From a virus: DNA of 40,165 nt. Numbering within the stretch: the first letter of the stretch is position 1; each line of letters begins with the position of its first letter. Positions 29,013 through 36,799 of the stretch are shown here, piece after piece. The stretch is taken from positions 1 to 40,165 of IMG/VR virus record IMGVR_UViG_3300032236_001221; one strand, 5' to 3'. Under the pieces are notes generated by a model, which had not been told where the DNA came from, searched no databases, and saw only the letters and a list, made by a program, of their open reading frames with translations. The translations under genes and the position numbers were made by a program.

Positions 29013-30905
29013 TTATTTCTTTCCCTTAGGTGTTAATTCTTGTTTCAATGGTGCTGCGGCTTCCTGTGGGTCTTTCTTCGCCTTACCTACCTCTGGTTTC
29101 TTATCCCCTCCCCCATCCTGTTGCCCTTGCGCCTGTTGCTGAGCTTGTTGCATCTCCTGTTGTTTCTTTTGAGCCAGAAGTTCCTGGTGCCACTCGATGT
29201 GCACCCATTTCGCCCACGTATTCTTGGCCATGTAATGAACAGCGAGGTGCTGCGTGTGCTCATCGGTCTCTGCAACCTGCGGCAACGAGTTATCGTTGAT
29301 GACATCATTCTCGCCTTCAGCTTTTATCTCGTCAATAGTCTTTGGAATAATGAGGTCAATGGTTTGCGGGTCTGAAAGGAACTTCGGTAGGAAGGTGTAC
29401 TTGTAGAAGTTCTTCATGCCTTCAGGGCCCACAGCCTCCGCAATGAGTGGTGCTACCTGCATCAAGTCCCTTCTAAGGACAAGTTCCTTGTACTCCGCTT
29501 CCTTAGCAGAGAAAATCATCACGCCTGGTGGATATTTAGTCTGAATATCCCCTAAATCTATCTTCTCGAAGGTCATACCCTTCACTCCGACGATGGTAGC
29601 TATCTTTTCGTCACCGGCTTTAGTGTATCTCTTGTATCTCTGGTACCAGTCAATCCAGAAATCCTTCTCACCGAACTGCATCACCTTAGACTGAAGACTC
29701 TGGGCAAGGTCGTTAAGTTGTTGTTGGATGGCCGTTTCTGTGGCAGAGCCCTTTTTCTTGGTAGGAGAGAGAGCCATACCCGTCCCCACAGGGTCGTTGG
29801 CTTCCTGGGAGAGCATCTGCATGAAAGCAGAGAGTCCAGGAGGAAGAGGGTCTTGTGTGTTGAGGGGAGCGATTGAGTTGCTTGTATCGCTCACGGGAAT
29901 ATGCTGGTTTATCTGCCGTGAGAACAGCTGAGTTACGTCCTTCACCTGGTCAGGAACGTACTGATACAAAGGATTTGCTTTGTCCTTCGCCGCTATGAAG
30001 GCAAGGTTCAAGAGGACAGAACGAGCACGGTGCTTATCTTCGAGGATGTCAGCCACAGAAAACACAACGGAACTGTGTGGTTCACGGAAGGCTTCCTTTA
30101 CAATTATCGGCCACTTACTCGTACCATCCTCAGCGTCCCTTAAATCAAGGGTTTCCTTATACAGAACCTTACTAAAGTTCTTATCTATCCAGTACACACA
30201 CTTTTCACCCTTGTCGTCGTAGCCGAAGTACTCCAGGATTTGATACACATCACCTGAATTAGTGTCAGAGGCCTGAGGAGTGGCCATTCTTGCCTGTTCA
30301 CGGCGAATCTTATAATCCCAGAGGAAGGGGTCTATGCCTGAAGGGAGTTCTTTAGATGACTTAATACCCGTAATCATCCCAGACTTTATGAGTCCTTCGA
30401 TTTCCCACTTACTCTTCGTTATCCATTTCCAGTAGTATCTCCAATCCTTTGATGCTTCAAAGAAGGGGTCATACCCAAACACCAAAGGATTTATCACATG
30501 GGGTTGGAGAATCTTCCGCTTTGTATCAAACCTCATCGTCTCCATATACCCTCTCCCGAAGAATAGAGTATCCCACGCCCAGTCGTAATCGAGCTTGGCT
30601 TTATCCATCTCGCGGTAGTCATTCTGAGCCAGAATGTTGAGGGTAGTTACCTTTTTCTGGTCTAGCTCCTCCCCAGGAATGAACTTCACCTGCATCTTGT
30701 CGTCGTACAGGTTGGATAAAATACGGTTAAACAGGGTGAGGAGGAGTGTGGAGGCAATGTTCTCATCCCCTCTCTGAAGATTATTTAGAAGGACAAGCTG
30801 TGACACCTGACGACGCTTCTTCGATTGCAGGAACTCAAAAGACTCATCGTACTTTGACCATATTTCCCGTGTTTCAAGGGGTAGCACATCGGGTTTCTCG
30901 TTCAT
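29013..30905 (-). CDS. Portal protein
   Basis: 630 residues, the size of podovirus portals. Seen are the Y-R-E-M-D-K-A clip/stem approach, W-D-T-L-F-F-G-R-G-Y-M-E-T, N-P-L-V-F-G-Y-D-P-F and later E-A-N-D-P-V-G-T-G-M-A-L. A Gln-rich coiled tail follows (Q-Q-E-M-Q-Q-A-Q-Q-Q-A-Q-G). The dodecameric portal is the DNA gate at one capsid vertex. It is encoded one gene downstream of the large terminase, the normal packaging order. Confidence 0.85.
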   Translation of the reverse strand: MNEKPDVLPLETREIWSKYDESFEFLQSKKRRQVSQLVLLNNLQRGDENIASTLLLTLFNRILSNLYDDKMQVKFIPGEELDQKKVTTLNILAQNDYREMDKAKLDYDWAWDTLFFGRGYMETMRFDTKRKILQPHVINPLVFGYDPFFEASKDWRYYWKWITKSKWEIEGLIKSGMITGIKSSKELPSGIDPFLWDYKIRREQARMATPQASDTNSGDVYQILEYFGYDDKGEKCVYWIDKNFSKVLYKETLDLRDAEDGTSKWPIIVKEAFREPHSSVVFSVADILEDKHRARSVLLNLAFIAAKDKANPLYQYVPDQVKDVTQLFSRQINQHIPVSDTSNSIAPLNTQDPLPPGLSAFMQMLSQEANDPVGTGMALSPTKKKGSATETAIQQQLNDLAQSLQSKVMQFGEKDFWIDWYQRYKRYTKAGDEKIATIVGVKGMTFEKIDLGDIQTKYPPGVMIFSAKEAEYKELVLRRDLMQVAPLIAEAVGPEGMKNFYKYTFLPKFLSDPQTIDLIIPKTIDEIKAEGENDVINDNSLPQVAETDEHTQHLAVHYMAKNTWAKWVHIEWHQELLAQKKQQEMQQAQQQAQGQQDGGGDKKPEVGKAKKDPQEAAAPLKQELTPKGKK

Positions 30906-31312
30906 GTCATGCGCTGGTTAAGCTTCAGAGGCCGTTCATCCAGTCTCACTCCCTTACGAGGAGCCGCCATCACCATGATGACAAAGTCTGCACCACTCTT
31001 GATGCACTCAGCCCAGAGAGTCTTAGAGAGAGACTTTAGCTCAGCTTTGGTGTGAATTTCCACCTTCCTTTCCTCGATAGGCCGAAGACCATCCGCCCAG
31101 AGTTGAGTGAATATCATGTTTTGAAACTGCCCGAAGAGTTGAGCTTTGGTAGGTCGGGGGGTTCCCTTAGGTACAGGGATGGCCTTGAAAAAGAAGTTAC
31201 GCAACACAATAGCATCACCCACCCCGGGGTCTATAATAGGAACTTGCTCGGTCTCTACCTTAGAAATGTCGTTGTAATTCTGGTCTATCGTTTGGTTTAT
31301 CGTCCCCTCCAT
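30902..31312 (-). CDS. Unknown protein between terminase and portal
   Basis: 136 residues, mixed fold: V-G-D-A-I-V-L-R-N-F-F-F-K-A-I-P-V-P-K-G-T-P-R-P-T-K then a helical, amphipathic half with A-D-F-V-I-M-V-M-A-A-P. It overlaps the large-terminase end and the portal start. No recognised family; probably packaging or head assembly. Confidence 0.65.
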   Translation of the reverse strand: MEGTINQTIDQNYNDISKVETEQVPIIDPGVGDAIVLRNFFFKAIPVPKGTPRPTKAQLFGQFQNMIFTQLWADGLRPIEERKVEIHTKAELKSLSKTLWAECIKSGADFVIMVMAAPRKGVRLDERPLKLNQRMT

Positions 31313-32667
31313 ATTTCAATAGTTTTATCGTACCAGACAGTGCCGCGCTGTCGGACTAATTTGGATGATTTGATTGTCGAGTCTGATACGTATTGTGTCA
31401 ATACAGCGGCGTCTACACAGTTAGGCGAGGGTAGGCCGATACGAAACAGGTGCTCTTTAGGCTGTATCACTATCTTCCTGTCGGTGTTCTTGTACTTGAT
31501 TATCTCGAACTCATTCCATCCAGCGTTACTAATGAGCTTCCCACCAGCTAGTATCCATCCTCTCTGCTTCCAGTAGAGCTCTGCTTTTTGGTTCTGGAAC
31601 ATCTCACCAGCTACTCCTCCGAACGATACACCCGTCACTTCGAGTCCCATCTGCTTCAGTCGAGCGAGGACACCTTCACCTAGTCCGGTCTTATCCACCA
31701 CTATCATCGAGACGTTGTGCTTCCTGTACAGGTCGGCTACCACACCACATAAGTCCATGACATCGTTGAGCTTCTGGTTGAAGAGAATCTCTTGAGCCGT
31801 GAGAGACTTGAGCACGATACACGAGTTATCGCCACCAGCGGCAGGGTCTACTCCGAGTATGTTATATCCTGAATGCCCGCCTGATGCCCCTAAACGGGCG
31901 TTAGAGAGCTCTGAGTCGGTTAGTAGGCGAATCCATCCATCCCTGTCCATACGCTCGTCTAGCGCGTCCCAGTCGCCTTCTAGGTATGCTTTACGCTCCA
32001 CATCTGGTAGCGATAAGAGAGAATCGAAGTACGTTACATCGAGGTGCGGGTTATCGGTCGGCAAGGCTTTCACGAAGTAGAACTCTTGCGGCTCACGCTC
32101 CTCTGTAGGGAATAGTCGCTTAATCCAGTAATTCTTCACCCATGGTGCGCCGATAGGGTTACAGGCTCCTATCAGCTTGGTATCGGTGATACCCGGCCAG
32201 CGTAGGCGGGTGCGCAACAGGTCAAAGGTCGGCTTCTCGTTGCGGTTGATTTCGTCTATAGCGATAATGGCGAACTCCACGGAGAGATACCGTGACGGGT
32301 CATCGAGGTTGCGGAACGCTAGCACACCACTTCCATACTCTGGTGCAAGGGTAAACTCGTGGTTCTGCGAGTTGTACGTGCCAAGCCAAGAGGGGAACTC
32401 TGTTTTTATCTTAGACAGGTGTCTATCGTTCAGTGCGGGATAGTCCTCGCAGAATAGGCCTACACGCACGCCTTTGAGGTTGTACTTATCGTAGTACTTG
32501 CACAGCCAGTAGACGAGTGCCCACCTAAGAAAATAAGACTTGCCGCTTCCTACCGAGCCGCCATAAAGCACGTACTTGAAACGCTTGGTCGCTTCGAGTG
32601 CTTCTTTCTGCCGTGGGAAGAACTTCACTAGCTCACTCCACTTGACTGTCTCCACTTGCGCTTCCAC
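31297..32667 (-). CDS. terL: Terminase large subunit
   Basis: 456 residues. The ATPase domain has Walker A G-G-S-V-G-S-G-K-S at 36-44, Walker B I-I-A-I-D-E-I near 134-140 and the coupling motif G-A-C-N-P near 167-171. The RNase H-fold nuclease domain starts L-G-V-D-P-A-A-G-G-D (D274, D280) and continues to I-V-V-D-K-T-G. It is the DNA-packaging motor. Start chosen at the ATG close after the small subunit gene. Confidence 0.93.
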   Translation of the reverse strand: MEAQVETVKWSELVKFFPRQKEALEATKRFKYVLYGGSVGSGKSYFLRWALVYWLCKYYDKYNLKGVRVGLFCEDYPALNDRHLSKIKTEFPSWLGTYNSQNHEFTLAPEYGSGVLAFRNLDDPSRYLSVEFAIIAIDEINRNEKPTFDLLRTRLRWPGITDTKLIGACNPIGAPWVKNYWIKRLFPTEEREPQEFYFVKALPTDNPHLDVTYFDSLLSLPDVERKAYLEGDWDALDERMDRDGWIRLLTDSELSNARLGASGGHSGYNILGVDPAAGGDNSCIVLKSLTAQEILFNQKLNDVMDLCGVVADLYRKHNVSMIVVDKTGLGEGVLARLKQMGLEVTGVSFGGVAGEMFQNQKAELYWKQRGWILAGGKLISNAGWNEFEIIKYKNTDRKIVIQPKEHLFRIGLPSPNCVDAAVLTQYVSDSTIKSSKLVRQRGTVWYDKTIEIWRGR

Positions 32668-32673
32668 GGTGTG

Positions 32674-32952
32674 TTAGTCCTCGAATGAGAGTAGCTTCTT
32701 CACTTCCTGTATCTGTAACTTGTCAGTTACCTTACCGAACGCACGCTCAAACAACTCTTTGGCGGCGAATACATCGGGTCTCATTTCTCCCTCCATCGGC
32801 CTCACTCCCTTTGCCGCCCGTATGAGCGCGTTTGCTATCGGGTCTATGTTCTCGACGACGAGCTCTGCAATCCGCGCTTTACTCGCCTCGTGAGCGATTG
32901 TAGCGAGTCCCTTTGGTCGCCCCCCCTTATGATTGCTACCATATCGCGCCAT
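32674..32952 (-). CDS. Terminase small subunit-like protein
   Basis: 92 residues: N-terminal R-Y-G-S-N-H-K-G-G-R-P-K-G basic segment, then helices suited to DNA recognition and oligomerisation (A-R-I-A-E-L-V-V-E-N and V-F-A-A-K-E-L-F-E-R-A-F-G-K-V). It lies 6 bases before the large subunit gene. Identity rests on position, size and composition. Confidence 0.65.
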   Translation of the reverse strand: MARYGSNHKGGRPKGLATIAHEASKARIAELVVENIDPIANALIRAAKGVRPMEGEMRPDVFAAKELFERAFGKVTDKLQIQEVKKLLSFED

Positions 32953-33025
32953 AGTATCTTAAAGTTAAACTATAAAACATTGTCTCCCACCACTTGACTA
33001 CTCGATCAACTTCTATGGTGTAATC

Positions 33026-33238
33026 TTACGCCCTATTGAATCCTTGTACACCCCTCTCCTTCATCCACTCGGAGTGTCTCTTCATGAGTCCTCTGAACTT
33101 CTTTACACTTGGTTTACTTTCTCTCTTCTCCCTCTTTTCGCGCCATAGTCTATCCTGTGCGCATAATTGAATCCACCTGCTGTTCATTCTGGTGTTGAAT
33201 CTACTTCCCGTCAATACTTCTTTTAATAAGTCTCGCAT
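33026..33238 (-). CDS. Small basic protein, unknown
   Basis: 70 residues, Arg/Lys-rich with W-R-E-K-R-E-K-R-E and K-K-F-R-G-L-M-K-R-H segments. It overlaps the upstream small gene by 38 bases. Possibly a nucleic-acid-binding protein; weakly supported. Confidence 0.45.
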   Translation of the reverse strand: MRDLLKEVLTGSRFNTRMNSRWIQLCAQDRLWREKREKRESKPSVKKFRGLMKRHSEWMKERGVQGFNRA

Positions 33239-33419
33239 CTCCTCTCTGCGGCCACTTCTCGAATCCGAATGACTTTGAGTATGTTTTAACCTTCCCTCCC
33301 TTTGTTATCTTGAATCTCCCCGCGCTCTTTACTTCGCTAGCTTTTACTCCCGTCTTGGTGTGGTGTCCCGCGTTGGTAGTAATCTTGATGATATTCTTCT
33401 TGGTGCGTACGTACTTCAT
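33201..33419 (-). CDS. Small basic beta-rich protein, unknown
   Basis: 72 residues, beta-rich and Lys-rich (T-K-K-N-I-I-K-I-T-T-N, R-F-K-I-T-K-G-G-K-V-K-T-Y). No motif recognised. Lies between the zincin-like gene and terminase. Confidence 0.5.
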   Translation of the reverse strand: MKYVRTKKNIIKITTNAGHHTKTGVKASEVKSAGRFKITKGGKVKTYSKSFGFEKWPQRGDARLIKRSIDGK

Positions 33420-33430
33420 GTGATTCTTAT

Positions 33431-33796
33431 CTATATATGACTAGTGTGTTCTATGTACTTATCCCAGTTGATGCCTAGCTTATTGGCTAGCATCATCTCC
33501 ACGAATGTAGCGAACTGGTGTTGCGTGTGATAGGGAGCCTTTATATCATCGCCCGGCTCGCCTTCACCATTCCATTTGAAGTCGAATGCGTCTATGGCCT
33601 CGATAGGTATACCCGCTCTGTCTATCAAGTACCACTCCACTAGCTCGTGCATCGCAATAAGGAACTCGTGGTCGGCACAGGTCTTCGATACTCTGATATT
33701 TACCTTCCCGCCTTTCTTGAAATAATCACCTGCCGTGTCGTAACGTTGCTTCTTATGCGGCACGGTGTCTATCGTTATATCAGGCAAGTGCTTCAT
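33431..33796 (-). CDS. Zincin-like small protein (H-E-L-x-E motif)
   Basis: 121 residues from the ATG at 33796. It contains A-M-H-E-L-V-E-W-Y-L and, 35 residues on, G-D-D-I-K-A-P-Y-H-T-Q-H, a pattern I know from small phage proteins of unknown function that look like metallopeptidases. The H-E-L-V-E plus distant His could bind zinc. A strong promoter sits just before the ATG and there is no ribosome site, so the message may be leaderless. Confidence 0.65.
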   Translation of the reverse strand: MKHLPDITIDTVPHKKQRYDTAGDYFKKGGKVNIRVSKTCADHEFLIAMHELVEWYLIDRAGIPIEAIDAFDFKWNGEGEPGDDIKAPYHTQHQFATFVEMMLANKLGINWDKYIEHTSHI

Positions 33797-33802
33797 AGCG
33801 TA

Positions 33803-33831
33803 AATGTACCCTATATATGTATGCAAAGCAA
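33803..33831 (-). promoter_or_regulatory. Leftward promoter before the zincin-like gene
   Basis: TTGCTT (33831-33826), 17-base spacer, TACATT (33808-33803). The ATG at 33796 follows after 6 bases, so transcription would start at the start codon. It could also feed the late block beyond. Confidence 0.6.
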
Positions 33832-33927
33832 TACCACTCATATAATTGGTGCGCACAATATATACCTGTTATATGGTGTATACGCTATATAACTATAACA
33901 CAATAAAGTTATACAGCAAGCCATTTC

Positions 33928-33937
33928 TGATACAATC
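33928..33937 (+). promoter_or_regulatory. Rightward promoter of the amidoligase operon (extended -10)
   Basis: TGATACAATC, an extended -10 identical in all ten bases to 11017-11026. No strong -35. It lies in an AT-rich divergent region (33841-33960). Confidence 0.5.
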
Positions 33938-33966
33938 TATACATAACCTAACGCTAGGAGTATTGT

Positions 33967-34014
33967 ATGCATATGCGGACAGCCGCACAAAATAACTTGA
34001 TTGAGTATGACTGA
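33967..34014 (+). CDS. Leader peptide before the amidoligase
   Basis: 15 codons and a stop. An AGGAG site (33956-33960) sits 6 bases before its ATG, one of the better ribosome sites in the genome. The frame contains a TGCGG-ACAG-CCGCA hairpin and ends 8 bases inside the amidoligase gene, whose own start lacks a good ribosome site. Translational coupling or attenuation is inferred. Confidence 0.45.
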   Translation: MHMRTAAQNNLIEYD

Positions 34015-35239
34015 CACCGAAGTGAAGTGCTACTCGTGCGAGAAGGTGCTAGGCGAGGGCGAAAGCCAAGTACACAACGGGCATACCTATTGCGAGGACT
34101 GCTACAGCGAGCAGTTTATTACGTGCGAGGCGTGTGGAGACGTGGTGGGTGCTGACACCATCGAATCGTTCAATGGTGACATGTGGTGTCACGCGTGTGT
34201 GCGAGATAACACGACTCATTGTGAGGAGTGCGACGAGCATATACACAATGACGATGCCTACGATTTTTGCGGACACACTATGCTATGCCGTTCCTGCTAT
34301 GAGAATCGAGAGGAGGAGGATGGCATACCAGAGAGAGACTGGTGTAGTGCTGACTTGCCGCAATTCCAGAGCGTAGAGGCGGGAAGCATCATCACAAGCA
34401 CGCGTCTCTTTTCTGCCGAGATAGAGTGCTATGACCACGAGAACAACGTTCACAGCGTGGCCGATAGCATCCCGAAGGAGTACGGCATATCGAGCGATGG
34501 TAGCTTGAATAGCGATGGTGTGGAGTTTCAGACACCGAAGCTTGCGGGTAAACAGGGACAAGAATCGCTAGAGGCCGTATGCGCCGTGATAAACGATGCG
34601 GGCATGACCACTGACCGTTCTACAGGCCTACATATACATTTGGATGGTAGAGGACTCATACCTACTAACGACAAGCGCACGCCTGACAACCTGATTGACT
34701 TGTGGGTATTTTACCTTTCTTTTGAGGAGGTTATCTTATCGTTCCTACCGCCAAGCCGCCGCCGCAATTCCTACTGCCGCCTACTCCGTACCGATTACAA
34801 CGCGAAGGACGTACAGGAGTGCAAGAATATAGACCAGCTAGAGCGGCTATGGTACAGCGACTCGAAGGCGAAGGTGCAGTATCGCAAGACACAGAAATAC
34901 GATTCGAGCCGTTATGCAGGGGTAAATATCCATTCGCTATTGAAGGACGGGCATATTGAAATCCGCTACCATAGCGGCACGACGAATGCTCGCAAGATAC
35001 TTGAATGGACAGCTTTGCATCAAGCTATCGTAGACACCGCGTGCGATAGGCGAGTGCGCGACGATGCGCTCCGCGCACAGTCTATGCCTAGTCTTGAGGA
35101 AAAGACGGCATATATGTATGACCTGCTACAGCTACCAGAGCGAGCACGGGCATACTTCACCGAGCGACAAGTGCTTTTCTCAAGTACCGCGAAGGATAAC
35201 AGCGAGAGCGTAAACGAGACCGAGCCATGTGTGGGATAG
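34007..35239 (+). CDS. Amidoligase (COOH-NH2 ligase) with N-terminal LIM-like zinc fingers
   Basis: 410 residues from the ATG at 34007. The first 100 residues hold six C-x2-C pairs (8-11, 29-32, 40-43, 61-64, 72-75, 94-97), giving LIM-like zinc modules. Residues about 135-380 match the glutamine-synthetase-fold amidoligase family: F-S-A-E-I-E-C near 135, D-G-S-L-N-S-D-G-V-E-F near 164-174, G-L-H-I-H-L-D at 207-213, and later G-V-N-I-H and I-E-I-R-Y-H-S-G-T. Such enzymes make amide bonds on peptides or proteins using ATP. Pairing with the class II amidotransferase encoded next suggests ammonia from glutamine is used. The target is unknown. Confidence 0.85.
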   Translation: MTDTEVKCYSCEKVLGEGESQVHNGHTYCEDCYSEQFITCEACGDVVGADTIESFNGDMWCHACVRDNTTHCEECDEHIHNDDAYDFCGHTMLCRSCYENREEEDGIPERDWCSADLPQFQSVEAGSIITSTRLFSAEIECYDHENNVHSVADSIPKEYGISSDGSLNSDGVEFQTPKLAGKQGQESLEAVCAVINDAGMTTDRSTGLHIHLDGRGLIPTNDKRTPDNLIDLWVFYLSFEEVILSFLPPSRRRNSYCRLLRTDYNAKDVQECKNIDQLERLWYSDSKAKVQYRKTQKYDSSRYAGVNIHSLLKDGHIEIRYHSGTTNARKILEWTALHQAIVDTACDRRVRDDALRAQSMPSLEEKTAYMYDLLQLPERARAYFTERQVLFSSTAKDNSESVNETEPCVG

Positions 35240-36222
35240 TCTACGTGCGCCGCGCTGACGGCAAGCCCGCGAAAAAGACTGTGCTCAAACGGTACTCAAA
35301 GCAAGAGGACAGAGGCACGGAGGGTTTTGGATATGTGTCTATCGAAGGCGGGCGCGTGAGCGAGCACAAGAGGTATCAAAGCGAAGCGGGAGTACGCAAA
35401 GGCCTAGCGGAGTGCAACGCGAGCGAGATACTGTTTCACCACAGGTTTCCCACGAGTACCATCAACGTACCTGATGCCGCGCATCCGATACTGGTGGAGC
35501 ACAAGGAGTTGAAGCACAGTTACTACGTGGTGCACAATGGAGTTATATCGAATCCTGACGAGCTACGCGTGCAACACGTGAAGCAGGGGTATAAATATAC
35601 CACTGACATCCTGACGCAATATAAGACCGCTCGCGGCAAGCTGTATAACGGAGAGGTGCAGTACAACGATAGCGAGGCGTTAGCTATAGAACTTGCTAGA
35701 ACGCTTGAAGGGTTGCAGGAGGCCGTGCGAGCGCGCGGGAGTATCGCCTATATCGTGATGCAGGTCGAGCGAGCGAGCAAGAAGCTGGAGGCCGTGTATT
35801 ACGGCACGAATGGAGGCAATCCCCTGACCATAAGCACAGGTGGTGCGCTCGTGATAGCGAGCGAGGGTGGTATACGCATCCCTGACAACGTGTGTCACCG
35901 CCTCGACAACGAGGGTACTGCCACCGTACCGCTTGAGATGCCCGTGTACTACACCGCTACCACGTACGCCGCGGGGTATCACTATGCCTATGACAAGGAT
36001 GAGGAGGAGTACATACCGAAGAGCATAGGCGAGACCTTGAGCGGGTATGACGATGAGAATGACTTGCGCGAGCTATCGCTACAGCGTGAGGAGTTGCTAC
36101 AGAGTATCGCTATCGCAAAGCAGTGCGGAGAGACTGACGAGCAGTTAGAGCTTGAAATTGAGTTAGAGGCCATTGAGGAGGAGATAGCATACTACACCAA
36201 CACCTTGCTAGGCATCGCCTAG
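35227..36222 (+). CDS. Class II glutamine amidotransferase (Ntn-type)
   Basis: 331 residues. The mature N-terminus would be the catalytic C2 of M-C-G-I-V. Other active-site elements are H-H-R-F-P-T at 71-76, H-N-G-V-I-S-N at 103-109 (oxyanion Asn-Gly) and T-T-D near 125-127, as in GlmS/PurF glutaminase domains. No synthase domain follows; the last 60 residues are an acidic coiled coil. It overlaps the amidoligase gene by 13 bases, so the two probably form a complex passing ammonia. Codon use in both genes favours AGC and GCG more than the late genes do. Confidence 0.88.
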   Translation: MCGIVYVRRADGKPAKKTVLKRYSKQEDRGTEGFGYVSIEGGRVSEHKRYQSEAGVRKGLAECNASEILFHHRFPTSTINVPDAAHPILVEHKELKHSYYVVHNGVISNPDELRVQHVKQGYKYTTDILTQYKTARGKLYNGEVQYNDSEALAIELARTLEGLQEAVRARGSIAYIVMQVERASKKLEAVYYGTNGGNPLTISTGGALVIASEGGIRIPDNVCHRLDNEGTATVPLEMPVYYTATTYAAGYHYAYDKDEEEYIPKSIGETLSGYDDENDLRELSLQREELLQSIAIAKQCGETDEQLELEIELEAIEEEIAYYTNTLLGIA

Positions 36223-36231
36223 CGCATCCCT

Positions 36232-36256
36232 AGTGCCCGTGGACATATCGCGGGCA
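36232..36256 (+). terminator. Hairpin after the amidotransferase, possible terminator
   Basis: GTGCCCG pairs with CGGGCAC across an 11-base loop, 10 bases after the stop at 36222. A second small hairpin (GGGGC/GCCTC) follows. There is no T run, so termination would be weak. Confidence 0.35.
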
Positions 36257-36295
36257 CAATGGGGCGCAAGCCTCGTTATAAGGTAATTACACTAT

Positions 36296-36568
36296 ATGAA
36301 GTTAGAAATGAGAGATGGTGCGCTGACCGCTACAGCGGAGAGCGTGAGAGATGCTAGAAAGCTACTTGCGCTCGATGATAGCAATATCAAGAAGGCGCGT
36401 GTGGTGCTAGCGGAACGTAAGGCGATTGTACAAGAAAAGCGCAAGTACACGCACAAGGTGTCGTGCCCGATATGCGGGAAGCGCGTGAAGCGATTGAGTG
36501 CGCACGTAGCATACAATCATAAGGAGCCTGTACCCGTGATAAATCGTGCGTATGAGGGTGTTGTATGA
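36296..36568 (+). CDS. C2H2-type zinc-finger protein
   Basis: 90 residues: a basic helical N-terminal part (A-R-K-L-L-A-L-D-D-S-N-I-K-K-A-R) and one finger C-P-I-C-G-K-R-V-K-R-L-S-A-H-V-A-Y-N-H. Probably DNA- or RNA-binding. Its end overlaps a tiny membrane-protein gene by 17 bases. Confidence 0.7.
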   Translation: MKLEMRDGALTATAESVRDARKLLALDDSNIKKARVVLAERKAIVQEKRKYTHKVSCPICGKRVKRLSAHVAYNHKEPVPVINRAYEGVV

Positions 36569-36635
36569 GATAGCTACCGCTCTTATCGCCGCCGCTTTTG
36601 TATTCTTGGTGCTCGTGATACTGATAGCTGTATGA
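36552..36635 (+). CDS. Tiny single-span membrane protein
   Basis: 27 residues, nearly all one hydrophobic helix (L-I-A-A-A-F-V-F-L-V-L-V-I-L-I). It overlaps its upstream neighbour and has an ATGA overlap with the next gene. Function unknown. Confidence 0.5.
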   Translation: MRVLYEIATALIAAAFVFLVLVILIAV

Positions 36636-36799
36636 ACGAATCCGAGGCCGCACGAGTGCTAGGCAGTATCAAGAGTGAAAAGAAGGCCGCCGCATCACGT
36701 AAGAACGGCAAGAAGGGGGGGAGACCTAGAGGAGGAGGTGCTGATACTTCGAGCGATGCTTCACCAAGTAATCCGGCCATTCTGACTCATCACGAGTGA
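36632..36799 (+). CDS. Small basic phage protein (G-K-K-G-G-R-P motif)
   Basis: 55 residues. S-E-A-A-R-V-L-G-S-I-K-S-E-K-K-A-A-A-S-R then N-G-K-K-G-G-R-P-R is a pattern seen in many small phage proteins, perhaps DNA-binding. The last 24 residues lie opposite the 3' end of the convergent GT17 gene. Confidence 0.6.
   Translation: MNESEAARVLGSIKSEKKAAASRKNGKKGGRPRGGGADTSSDASPSNPAILTHHE

Noticed and set aside
33841-33960. TATA-rich stretch as an array of operator repeats
   Set aside because: Only imperfect short inverted repeats can be found; low complexity explains them.
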